Shown here piece by piece: positions 27,456 through 52,098 of a DNA stretch of 64,000 nucleotides. Source of the DNA: Chrysomallon squamiferum (lineage: Eukaryota; Mollusca; Gastropoda; Neomphalida; Peltospiridae); assembly GCA_012295275.1 (NCBI GenBank), contig CM022679.1, forward strand, positions 25,264,907-25,328,906. The letters are read 5' to 3'. Made by a program: the position numbers and the translations under genes. Under the pieces are notes generated by a model. That model worked only from the letters and a program-made list of their open reading frames with translations. It had not been told where the DNA came from and made no database searches. The first letter of the stretch is position 1, and each line of letters opens with the position of its first letter.

Positions 27456-28540
27456 CTTGGTTTCAAAACTTTTTGTTGTCAAAGCTAATCCAGAGAGAAT
27501 CTTTGACACACTACGGAACCTTCTGTGTGTCATCAAAAATAACGTTGCCACCGCCATATTCAATTTTCTGACATATCTGTAATGCGAAATGAGAAACAAA
27601 CTGTAGGAATACGCCATTATTGATAATTTTATTTCACAATGTATAATAAGTTTAACAATTAAATTGCACACCTCAAAATAGGCCCACAGGTAACCCCACT
27701 GCATTGTAGCATGTGCTCATGAAGCTGAAGCTTAGACTGTAAGTAAGTATTCAGACCAAAATCTTTTTTGTGGGCATCCCTTTTGTGTTCCACGGTGAAA
27801 CTACGTTTTCCTTCGAAAAATTAAATACTAATATATAAACGACCGACTGGAACAGAAAATTAATGAATATTGCGTATAAATAATATTTAAGGATACTTTT
27901 CTTCCAGGAAACCTTATACCAGTGGCGGATATTTTATAAAACTAATGACGTTTAACCTCAAGCTTCAGGAGCGACTGAAGTCCAGATTTCTTCAAAATTT
28001 TATTGAAAATCTGAGTTGTGTCTAAGTTTGTAAAACTTGTCATAGAACACTGCCACAGAAGAAGATAAGAGTAGTTACCCACACCTCGCTGCTGCTTGCG
28101 AAGGGCCCACGTAATTGTTAAAGCTTCAGGACCCCAAAAAGGTGTGTCTGCCACTGGCTATCTCTGTACCGCTGGTGTTGGCCTGAATATGTATGCTATC
28201 GTAAATGTTGCTTTAAACCACACAGATCTCTAGTAAAACATAGAAAAATCTTTTCCTTTTTTTTCGCGATATCATAAATATTTTAATTAATTCCTCTTCA
28301 ATATCATATCTCAAATACGTATTCATTTTCAAGAAAGAAAGTAATGGTATTCAAATAAAAAAATGTCTCGAGATGCAAATATACCTACCCATAATACATC
28401 TTATGGTTGGCTTGGTTTCACCTTTCCACTTCTGTCTAAGGCTGTATAGGAGTAAACGATTTTCAGAAGAAGCAACACGTGCTTTTGAGAAACCGGCAAA
28501 ATAGCAGAATATCTGGAATTCAGTGTCATTAGTCAGTGAA
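27456..28540 (-). pseudogene. Decayed GH18 gene fragment between genes I and II
   Basis: Three exon relics in the right order on the minus strand. About 28540-28370 reads TEFQIFCYFAGFSKARVAS, the start of the first GH18 exon, then degrades. 27810-27672 reads ENVVSPWNTKGMPTKKILV, then a stop, and is 44 nt shorter than the 183-nt family exon, though it still ends WAYFE plus GT. 27576-27456 begins ICQKIEYGGGNVIFDDTQKV, then has a TAG, is two bases short of 123 nt, and has GG instead of the GT donor. The exons between are gone. Clearly related to the gene I/II type, in opposite orientation. Confidence 0.85.
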
Positions 28541-28689
28541 AATTGAAAATAACCCATCTATCTATCTTTATCTGTACCTACATCTGTCTATACATTCAAT
28601 TATTTCAAGGTAATAAAATAATAATAAAGAAATCCCTGGAAATTTATACCGTGTTTAAATTTTTCGCATTAATTTCCACCAAAGGTTTA

Positions 28690-28775
28690 ATAGATCTATT
28701 TTTTACTTACTATGTTAATCCTAAGCCTGATAATTTTGGAGTAACTTTTAGGTTACAAGGTCCACATATTGTCGT
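28690..28775 (+). pseudogene. Possible relic of a GH18 exon on the plus strand
   Basis: The stretch reads roughly TYYVNPKPDNFGVTFRLQGP, which lines up with the family exon segment TYGLSFHLINENDFGVGAPA followed by IQGP. The similarity is weak and only about 80 bp long. Confidence 0.3.
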
Positions 28776-28799
28776 AATCGATAAATTGGTTACCATTCT

Positions 28800-28818
28800 C
28801 AATTCTTAGTACATACAT

Positions 28819-28849
<31 letters not shown>

Positions 28850-29958
28850 ACGTTTTACTTAGAAAAAAAGTGTTTATAAAATTCTAAAGACAGAACGTTA
28901 ATATATTTGACATGCAGTGAACGTTTTTTGCGTAAAATATATGTAAAGCCTAAGCATGCATATGTAAAGCCTAAGCTAAACATTATAATATGCATTTTCG
29001 CTTATTAAAGAATTTACCTTCAGTTGACAAGAATTCTCACAAAAAAAAATCCAAAACATTTAATATCATCACCTAAATTAAACTGAAATTATACTGATAA
29101 TTATATAATGTTGAATACTTGTATAAATTATGAAGTAGAGTAAAATATATTTATCTTGATTATATTTGTTAACTATGCCTAAATCTATCGTATAAACCTG
29201 ATATATGAGATAAGAATACACCTGTAAATAGGTTTTGTAAGATTTAAACATTTTTTGCTTCACCGGCTTATCTGACCATTCTAACAAAGCAAATAGAAAA
29301 TATATTTCATGAGCGCCACTGATAAGTCTTGCACATGATTTTCTGATTTGCTTCATTTGTATTTTATGTACATTCCAAAGCCATATCTGTGTGCAGAGAA
29401 AAGAAGGAGGAAAATCGTGAGGAAAACACAAAACAAGATTGAAAAAAAAAAAAAAATTAAAAATGCTGTCTTCCAGAAAGGTACATAACTCTATCAGCGA
29501 AATGCGGCAGCAAGATCAGATGAAGGAAGCCGTGTGATATTTCTCTTCGTTTAACCTTCCTTACACGCTCACCAGACCCGATTTGCATCCATATAAAAAA
29601 ACATATTCCCATACTCTTACTGATCCTCCGGCCTCTCCAGCTTCAACGTGTTCAGGAGCAAATCGACCGTTGTCCTTTTCTCCAATCGCGAACCCGTCCG
29701 TAACGTCCTATCTTCATTTGACCAGTGAAACCTTCGGCAAGAAACGAAGTCTCAGCCTACTCGATCCTGCACCACAATCGAACGTTTACGAATACGTCTG
29801 TCAGTCAACTGTGAGGACGTTTAAGAGGTCTACGATATTTCGCAGTGTTCAGGTGAGATGTTTCATTGGTTAGTGTATTCACTTGCACTGGTGAACGGGG
29901 CACGTTTTACAAGCATTAGAAAATTAACAATCTTCGCGAACAGATGTTGTTTTTGGTT
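28800..29958. other. Intergenic DNA without recognised genes
   Basis: Holds a short CA repeat near 28825-28850 and a stretch at about 29530-29870 that is visibly less AT-rich than its surroundings and open in one frame for 97 codons, but it has no recognisable domain, start context or splice sites. Confidence 0.45.
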
Positions 29959-29966
29959 GTCTAGAC

Positions 29967-30240
29967 CAGTGGTGGCAAAACTGAGACACGCGCGACACTA
30001 AGTAGAGACTCATTGATTTAATATATTCTCGAATATTTTTGGTCACATAATTTAAAAGTTAATAAAAGAGAATTAAATGTAGTGGATGAGAACAGAACTC
30101 CTTGCTATACTCTGGTAACATTTATTCCTATTCATGTACTAAATATTAACAATGTAAATTTAGCAGTGACACACGAAGATGTAAAAAGACTAAGATATAA
30201 AAGTATTGATACGCCTAACATCAAAGTTTTGCCACCATTG
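29967..30240. mobile_element. Non-autonomous hAT-type MITE, 274 bp
   Basis: Starts CAGTGGTGGCAAAACT and ends with the inverted match AAGTTTTGCCACCATTG. The flanks are gtctagac (29959-29966) and gtctagat (30241-30248), an 8-bp target-site duplication with one mismatch. An 8-bp duplication with CAG-type termini is typical of hAT elements. The interior has no coding capacity. Confidence 0.85.
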
Positions 30241-30786
30241 GTCTAGATCTAGGACGGTCCGTGACACAGTCGTTTCGGCTTGTTTTTCTACCATTCTAGT
30301 GATAACGCTTACAAAAAACAAACTTAGAAACCTTTTATTGAACATTGTGCGAATTGAAAATTAAACTCACATGTTCTGTAATGAAATTGAAAACATTTAT
30401 ATTAGTATTAGGAAACTCCGTTAATCGCTTAAATTTAATTTGCAACAGCTGTTTTCATATTTCGTTTATTATTACACGGGTTTGTTTTACTGTTCATTAA
30501 TTAGATTACAGTGGTCAATTAGAGCTCAGTAATTGTCTGTTAATTAATTCTCGATTACTATATTTTAAGTTTGTGTTAAAATGACGCCTGGGTGTTTTTT
30601 TTTTTCTCTCCCATTTTAATCTAATTCAACATAACTGAAAGAAATCGTGTCTTTTTTTAGTTCCAAGAATAATTTTCTTAAAACCAATTCATTCTTTGTG
30701 CAGCACGTTTTATTTGAACTGGTAATTCTACGAAAACAAGAACAAGTGACAAGAAAACTGCAGTTGTTTAAGTGTTTCAAAGCAAA

Positions 30787-43067
<12,281 letters not shown>

Positions 43068-45945
43068 AACAAACAGAAAAACAAATTACAAAAACAAACC
43101 GCCGGCAACGACAGAACCAATCGCTAAGACAACAGCGACAATTCCTAGCAACAACTGTCAGTTTCAGTATCAACTTCAGTGTAAATGACAGATCCCTTTT
43201 TCTAAATTCAACCTTAAGTCACCAAAAACTTATTTCAAGATATATCTTTATCAGATTTGCATTATCTATTCAGTGAAGTTCAATAATATATTGTTGGCCT
43301 GTTTCAACTGATAAATGGACGTGAGATCATTCGTGGTAAGAGTTGTGGTTCGTGAATAGGTAATTTTTCTGTTATTTTGATGTTTACTACTGCAGACGAC
43401 CATAGAGAGTTGTCGTTCCTGAGAGGTTATCTTTCACGAATTAAGCACGATCGCATCATATGGATCGTTTTCATTTTTTACAATTTTTTTTTTTTTCTAA
43501 TATTCAGTTATTATTTTTACCTATATCCATGTTATGCTTTATTTTCGGATTTCCAGTTACTTCTTTTTAAGAAGTTCCCCTAACAAAAACATTTAAAACA
43601 TAGTAAATTAGCTGAAAAAAGCGAAAAAGAAAGATAACGAGCGCCTATAGTGGCCGTTAAGATTGCTACACACTAAGAAGGTAAACCGTTTTTTTATTAC
43701 ACGCAGTAGGGCCCTTAACCATACCTTAAAAGGGCCTCGTTCAACGTCTGGAAAGTTCTATTTTTTTACTTATTGTAATATTGTAAAATTCGCTGGTAGC
43801 TATCTTTTTACTTATTATAATATTTTGTGTAAGTTACAGTTTTTGGAAAATGTCGGTAACATATTTACCATTTACCTAAATAGCTTATTTTAATACAGTT
43901 TAACATTTCGTAATTAACTTGTATATATCATTAAATTAAGTAGATATGTTACCCATTCATTTCTACAAATATTCCTAACAGTATGTATTAATTAAATATC
44001 TACTGTTGGTTAACAGTAATCCAGTTAATGAAATCAACAAACAATTAACGATCATTAGCGAGAGACAAAAGGAATTTTTGTCAGCTACGCTCTGCTGACT
44101 TCATGGAAGTCCGAGACGTGTTTATCTGAGTAAAAGACAAAAGAGACCAGGGTATCAGAAAGCGTGCCTGTCGCAGACAGCTCGCTCTGATTAGCACGTT
44201 AAATTTGTTTTCATTCCATTCCATTCCAGAGCCCAGGGAGACCAAAAAGAACAAAGATAGGAGAAAGACACAGAGAACGTGGGACGGTGAAGTTGGCGGC
44301 AATTATTAGGCAATTATGTTGGTAACTATTTTCCGCTAGCTTTGTTCAAGTCGGAAGCAGTGACAAATGGTTATCCTGTTTCTGTGCCCTCTGTTTGATT
44401 CATTGATCAATTTGATGTAACATGTATATGCTCTATAGAGAGTTTGACTTATATATATATTTCTAGTTAGTGAAAATTAAAGAAATAGAAATTGTAATAT
44501 TTCATTTAACGCCAACTCCCTTGTCCTCAACCACTAAATAATAAGTATACATGTGTAAAATAAATAATTATCTTTGTAATATAAATACTGTGTTGTGTTT
44601 TAGTGTTCATAGTGATATTATATATAGTTTATATCTGTAGTACATGCAAACATATGTATCTATTATAATCAACCGTCGCAGTTTTTTAATTACAGAGTCC
44701 ACCAAAAGGCGCAGTTCCTAGACATGAAACGATCCATATTTGAATAGGGTCGTTAGCACTTGAAAGCTAACACAGCTTTTGCGCTGGGCCCCGTGACACC
44801 CACACTACTGTGTGCGCACGCTTTGCCAACGCGAAAGTTCGGTTGACATGCAATACTGTGCATGCGTGACTGGTGAGTCACGGTGAGTTGTCCTTGTTGC
44901 GGGATAGGCGGTCACGCTGGTCATTTACTGCGCAAAACATATTGCGAATCGTAACCAATGTTTTATTGTACATTGTTTTTGTATTATAGAGTGACACTGC
45001 AGCAAATCTATTCTTTAACATCGACACTAATCGTTTTTAAGCAATATTACATTTCTAAGTGAAACTCATATGTGAAAATATAATTATAGCCAAGGAATAA
45101 CCAACATTGTTTTTGCGACTTGACATAGCATTTAGTACAACGCACATTTAGAAAGTTAATCACTGAAAATGAATCTTTATCTAAATAAAACAGACTTTCA
45201 GAATTATGAAACAAGCACAGAAACACTAAATTAATTTAATATTTTCAAAATATGAAAACAAAACACAAATTAAATTTATACGATATTTATTCCAATATCG
45301 TCCAACAAAAAAGTAAAAAAAGGAGACGAAGTAAATATGAAAATAGTATTATAAACGGGTAAATACAAAATTTTAGTAATTGAACAAATATGAAAATATT
45401 ATGCTATGTATTGCACAACTACTACAGTAATACTGTTTTTTCAAAAGTTATCGACTATTATATTAGAGTTCCAAGCTTATGTGTGATTTTCATAAATGCG
45501 TTTGTATTCTGGACACAGCTTAAAATGATTTCAAACACATCCAGGTTCCACTATAGGCCTTTTGTGTGCTTAAACTATAATAATGTCCTTTCAATGACAC
45601 CCATTCTTGCTTGGCACATTGAATGACTATTAGAGTTAATGGCAAAGACTAACTTTTAGTGCATATATTTCAATCACCAAAAAAAAAAAAAAAAAATTAA
45701 AAAAATGAAAATCCTAATAAAAATGTAGGGTTATTTCCAAAAGTAAAATTACAAAACATTTGTGTGTGTAATCGCGTGCATGTGTGTGTGTGTGTGTGTG
45801 TGTGCGTGCGCAAGAGTGTGAGAGTTAGATTTTTAAGGAAATAATAAACAAAGTTATCCCATAAAGATTCATAAAAATAATTAGATACTTAGAAACAAGA
45901 TGTTAGTGTTTGTCGATAACTATCAGTATTAAAAACAAAAGCCTC

Positions 45946-45982
<37 letters not shown>

Positions 45983-46071
45983 TATTTTTAAATATGTGGA
46001 TCTGATGCGTATAAAAGGTTCATTAGTAATCTCTTAAATTTGTAATTCATCAAGTTTGGGCGTTCATTTGA
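43068..46071. other. Spacer between the 3' ends of genes II and III
   Basis: Genes II and III converge here. No exon recognised. It contains poly-A tracts (45680-45700, 45945-45981), a TG repeat (45780-45805), and a segment at about 44690-44960 less AT-rich than its surroundings, with several CpG, which codes for nothing recognisable. Confidence 0.5.
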
Positions 46072-46265
46072 TCAGTTTCTTTCGTAAACACAGTGAGCAG
46101 TATTGAATGAATCGGCATAATTGCAGGTTTTGTATCTAGTGTCCCACACCAGTGTTGCGCCACATGGCATGCTAAACTGACCCCAGCTCAGACACCAGTA
46201 GTATTTGTTACAGTTGGCTGGATCAGGGTACATCCCAACAGCTTTGCCTCGACAAGTGAAAGGTT
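46072..46265 (-). other. CBM14 (peritrophin-A type) chitin-binding domain exon
   Basis: Phase 1 entry after AG. Six cysteines in CBM14 spacing: [20 protein letters not shown], then WC, PCGA, TCNYAD and HC, with the aromatic NKYYW patch that packs on chitin. It ends CVYERN and TGA. It anchors the enzyme to chitin; genes I and II have a mucin stalk in its place. Confidence 0.95.
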
Positions 46266-46285
46266 CTAAACAAAAATAATAATAA

Positions 46286-46322
<37 letters not shown>

Positions 46323-49300
46323 TTTTAGTAAAATACAAGAAATCGTTTAGCCGTAAAGAAAAGAATATAACCATTATTTTTTAAATTGTTGTTAAATTAA
46401 AATTGTATCTCGATCTTGATAAAGAAAAAAAAAAATTATAATCCAACTGAATTATTCTCCTCCTGTAGCCGCCATACTCTTTCACTTACATAATTCTTGC
46501 TTTACAATATCAACATATTTTATGTTTAAAATGAAATTTCTGAAAACGGCAAACCTGGCGACGCAGGTCCAGATGTAGCACATTTAGCTGTAGTAGCAGC
46601 AATTGTCGTCGGTCTGGTTGATGGACGAGTTGAACGCGTCGATGACCGGGATGAGGTCAAAACAGAAATTGTCGACGTCTGATGGTTTCGAGTTGTCGGA
46701 GCAGATTGGGTCACTTGACCATTGTCCAGAATATCGGTAACGGTTTTTATGAGGGGATACTTCCTGGTGCTGGTTGGAGTGCAAACCATGTTAAAGTCAT
46801 CGAGATCAAGAGCCCAAAACATAACTCCACCGTAATTATTAGATTTCAACCATTCCGCCTGTTACAACAATTTAAACAGTCAACAGTGAAAATAATTCTA
46901 CAAAATATGTTTTTAAAACGTAAACATACTTTAGTTACGTTCCATATGTACAATATTTTATATATTTGTAATTACTTATCTGCAATATTCATTCATTCAT
47001 TCATTCATTCATTCATTCGAACAAAGCTGAGGTTGTGCAGTGGTCTGAAACTCTGAATAAGCAACATAATAAAGACAATTTAGAAATTAACTTCCTGCAA
47101 ATAGACCATCCACTGAAGAGAAATACATCTACAAGTGCTAATACATGATATCTGCTACTGGAGAAAAAAAACCCCATCCTAAATGTAGAGATGGAACTTC
47201 AAAAAAGAAAAACGTTAATTTCTTTTCCAGTAATTATCGAGAGAAGGTGGGTGTTACCTTGATTCGCAAGCTCTGCTCGTTGTCAAAGCCAATCCACAAA
47301 GTGTCTTTAACATAATAAGGAACTTTCTGTACGTCATCGAACACGACCCGGCCTGCACCTCTATTGATTTCCTGACAAATCTACAATTTCAAAAAAATTA
47401 AAATCAGTCCGTACACAATGTGGTGAAAAATGTAATTATACAGATCAAAAACTAAACAATTTCGAAACTTTAGATGGTGACAAAATGCTGAGATAATAAT
47501 TGAGAGTGGGGAATTATTTTGGCCAGCATATTCTGTATTTAACTGAGGAAATTTTTAACACGTACTTCATAATATGACCAGAATCCTTGTGAACGCGTCA
47601 CTGGTCCAGCGGGGCCGGTTGCTGCCGCGGCACCAACTACGTTGTTGCTTGGATTACTCAAGGTGAAACTTCTTCCATACGTCGCCATTCCAATAGTGAT
47701 CTTGTTCTTAGGCATGCCGTTTTCATTCCACCACCTTGCAGCAGAATCCTGTGTCAAAATCGTAACAATTTAGTATCCACAAAAAACAAATATTTTACTT
47801 GAGCAATTGTTTGAAATATAATAGAGGAAGTGACTTCAAAAAATGTATTTAGCATGTTCAAACATTTGTCTGCGTAAAATATTCACTTACCATGTTGAAT
47901 TCAGGATTATCATCGGATGGAGAGCCAAAGAGTGGACTGTTGAATCCTGTTTTATGATCCCAGCCACCATGGAAATCGTAAGACATCAAGTTTATGAAGT
48001 CGAAATATCTATATAAAATTTTGTATTAAAATAATGCGGCTTATATAGATAGATTACATTCAGAAATAAAAATAACAAGTGATATTAGACAAACAATAGT
48101 TGTCGTAGGTTAGAATTCGAAATTGTATTTTGATTTATAAACTTGAAGAATAGAAGATGAAACCGTTTTACTTGTAGCTATAGAGGGTAGGTGTCTACCG
48201 TGTGTTTTGTTCTTCCTCAAGTTTTACAACTCACCTACTCAAAGCCGGAACATCGTAACCATTGGAGGCCGTTTGTGGGCTGGCTGGAACAGCGGCAGTA
48301 AGGAGAAAACGAGGTAAACCACTCTGTCTGGAATCTACCGTGAAAGCTTCAGCCAGTTCCTGCATTTGGAAGTTAATTTAAAGTGACAAATGTAAAATCG
48401 ACTAATATGTTTTCTTCATCATCATCATTTCTATCATTATTATCATCATCATTATCATCATCAACATTATATTTAAATCGAGAATATCAGATTACGGAAA
48501 GAAAAATGACATTTGTTACTGAATTTTATTTCGCCTATATACATTTTACCACTAATATTCGTGTTTCATTTTAATCGGAGAAATTTCGTTTAATAAATTC
48601 TAATCACACGGATATTGCAAACGTACCATGCACAGCGTTACTAAATTTTGCTTATCCGCGACTTGACCTCCACGTGCAGCCGGGTATTCCCAGTCGATGT
48701 CAAGCCCATCAAAGCCGTGCGTTCGCATAAACATCACTACATTCCTTATGAAAGTTGCCCTTAATGCTGGGCTGGCAACCATGTTTGAAAACGCGACGCT
48801 TCCGAAATTCCATCCTCCAAAAGCCAGCAATAGCTTCAAATTTCTGTTTTCTTGTTTTTTCTCATTCAAGGTCACATAACTGGAAAAAAAGAATAGAAGA
48901 ATGATCATCATTTGTTTATTATTATTACTATTATTATTACTGCTAGTATTATTATTATTATCAGCAGTTCTGAATATTAATAAAACAGTAAAGATTTTAT
49001 TATGGATATTGTTTATTACCGACGTACTGATGTTTAGTAGTTCTGCGTAAGCAACCAAAACGCACCGTAGATCTACACCTTACCCACACATGCCTGACCC
49101 ATGATCTGACCATGCTCGCTCAGGCCTCACCCATAAGCACGCTACACTACACATACCACAGCCAGATATATGTCATACTCACAGACACGCCACACTCATG
49201 CATATGCAACACCATCCACGCATTTAGGTCCCACAAAAAAAGAAAAATGCAAATTCGTACTCATTTTCGTCCCTTCCCGGTTCGAAAGGAGTCACGTTTC

Positions 49301-52041
49301 CACTGGCATCAAACGTACCAAAGGCGAAGACGATGTGCGTACACAGAAAAGGATCCACGTGTTCTGGACCGAATTTTCCAATCCCCTGGCGCCATCTGGA
49401 CCAGTTTGTGAAATAACACACCTTTCTGTAATTCGTTGGAGCTGAACAAATAACAAAAACTTTAAATGAAAAAAAACCTGTTGTCGTTTCAAAGGTATTT
49501 GTAACTGAATGTTTGTAAATAAAACTCCGTAACTTTACACGAAACGTATATATTTTCTTTTAAACTGTGAAGTCAAAACATGAGTGACAAAACAAAACAA
49601 AACAAAAAAATTTAAATGTCCTTTGAATTATTCTCCTTCTGTAGCCATACATTTCCGTTTAGATAATTTTAGCTTTACAATATACACAGATTTTATGTTT
49701 TAAAATGAAATCTCTGAAAACGGGAAAAACCTGGCGAGACAGATCCAGATGTAGTAGCAGGAGCTGTTGTCGGTGCGGCTGAAGAACGCATCGTCATGTC
49801 GCTTGATGTCGTAGAAATCCGGGCTGATGTCAAAAGAGAAGTTGTCGGAGCAGATTGGGTCACTTGACCATTGTCCAGAATATCGGTAACGGTTTTTATG
49901 AGGGGATACTTCCTGGTGCTGGTTGGAGTGCAAACCATGTTAAAGTCATCGAGATCAAGAGCCCAAAACATAACTCCACCGTAATTATTAGATTTCAACC
50001 ATTCCGCCTGTTACAACAATTTAAACAAAGTGAAAATAATTCTACAAAAAATGTTTTTAAAACGTAAACATCTTTAGTTACGTTCCACATGTACAATATT
50101 TCATATTTTTGTAATTACTTATCTGCAATTCACTGAAAATTCATTCGTTCATTCATTTATTCATTCATTCGAACAAAGCTGACGCTGTGCAGTGGTCTGA
50201 AACTCTCTGAATAAGCAACATAATAAAGACAATTTAGAAATTAACTTCCTGCGAATAGACCATCCACTGAAGAGAAATACATCTACAAGTGCTAATACAT
50301 GATATCCGTTGCTCTTCCATCTTAAATGTACAGTTAGAGCTTCAAAAAACACAAACGTTAATTTCTTATCCAGTAATTATCGAGAGAAGGTGGGTGTTAC
50401 CTTGATTCGCAAGCTCTGCTCGTTGTCAAAGCCAATCCACAAAGTGTCTTTAACATAATAAGGAACTTTCTGTACGTCATCGAACACGACCCGGCCTGCA
50501 CCTCTATTGATTTCCTGACAAATCTACAATTTCAAAAAAATTAAAATCAGTCCGTGCACGAATACAATGTGGTTAATAAAGTAATTATACAGATCAAAAA
50601 CTAAAAAATTTCGAAACTTTAGATGGTGACAAAATGCTGAGATAATAATTGAGAGGGGGCAATTATTTCGACAAGCATATTCTGTATTTAACTGAGGAAA
50701 TTTTTAACACGTACTTCATAATATGACCAGAATCCTTGTGAACGCGTCACTGGTCCAGCGGGGCCGGTTGCTGCCGCGGCACCAACTACGTTGTTGCTTG
50801 GATTACTCAAGGTGAAACTTCTTCCATACGTCGCCATTCCAATAGTGATCTTGTTCTTAGGCATGCCGTTTTCATTCCACCACCTTGCAGCAGAATCCTG
50901 TGTCAAAATCGTAACAGTTTAGTATCCACAAATTTTTGTTTGATGAATTGTTTGAAATGTAAAGCAGCATATGACTTCAAGATATTTATTTAGCATGCTC
51001 AAACATTTATCTGCGTAAAATATTCACTTACCATGTTGAATTCGGGATTATCATCGGATGGAGAGCCAAAGAGTGGACTGTTGAATCCTGTTTTATGATC
51101 CCAGCCACCATGGAAATCGTAAGACATCAAGTTTATGAAGTCGAAATATCTGTGTTAAAATAATAAAATGCGGCTTAGATTACATTCAGAAATAAAAATA
51201 AGTGATATGAGACAAACAATAGTTGTCGAAGGTTAGAATTCGAAATTGTATTTTGATTTATAAACTTGAATAGAAGATGAAACCGTTTTACTTATAGCCA
51301 TAGCTGGTAAGTGTCTACCGTGTGTTTTGTTCTTCCTCAAGTTTTATGTGTACAACTCACCTGCTCAAAGCGGGAACATCGTAACCATTGGACGCCGTTT
51401 GTGGGCTGGCTGGAACAGCGGCAGTAAGAAGAAAACGAGGTAAACCACTCTGTCTGGAATCTACCGTGAAAGCTTCAGCCAGTTCCTGCATTTGGAAGTT
51501 AATTTTAAATCACTATGTGAAAAATGTAAAATCGACTAATACGTTTTCATCATCATCATCATTATTATTATATTTAAATCGAGAATATCAGATTACGGAA
51601 AGAAAAATGACATTTGTTACTGAGTTTTATTTCGCCTATATATATTTTACTAATATTCGTGTTTTATTTTAGTCGGAGAAATTTCGTTAAATAAATTCTA
51701 ATCACACGGATATTGCAAACGTACCATGCACAGCGTTACTAAATTTTGCTTATCCGCGACTTGACCTCCACGTGCAGCCGGGTATTCCCAGTCGATGTCA
51801 AGCCCATCAAAGCCGTGCGTTCGCATAAACATCACTACATTCCTTATGAAAGTTGCCCTTAATGCTGGGCTGGCAACCATGTTTGAAAACGCGACGCTTC
51901 CGAAATTCCATCCTCCAAAAGCCAGCAATAGCTTCAAATTTCTGTTTTCTTGTTTTTTCTCATTCAAGGTCACATAACTGGAAAAAAAGAATAGAAGAAT
52001 GATCATCATTTGTTTATTATTATTACTATTATTATTACTGC

Positions 52042-52098
<57 letters not shown>

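Noticed and set aside
29583-29873. 97-codon plus-strand frame and a minus-strand string resembling FAPEHVEAGE
   Set aside because: The latter vaguely recalls the KFGPEHVDP of GH18 modules, but it is too short, out of order and without splice sites.
29960-30246. Possible small RNA hairpin from the terminal repeats
   Set aside because: Better explained as a MITE with terminal inverted repeats and a target-site duplication.
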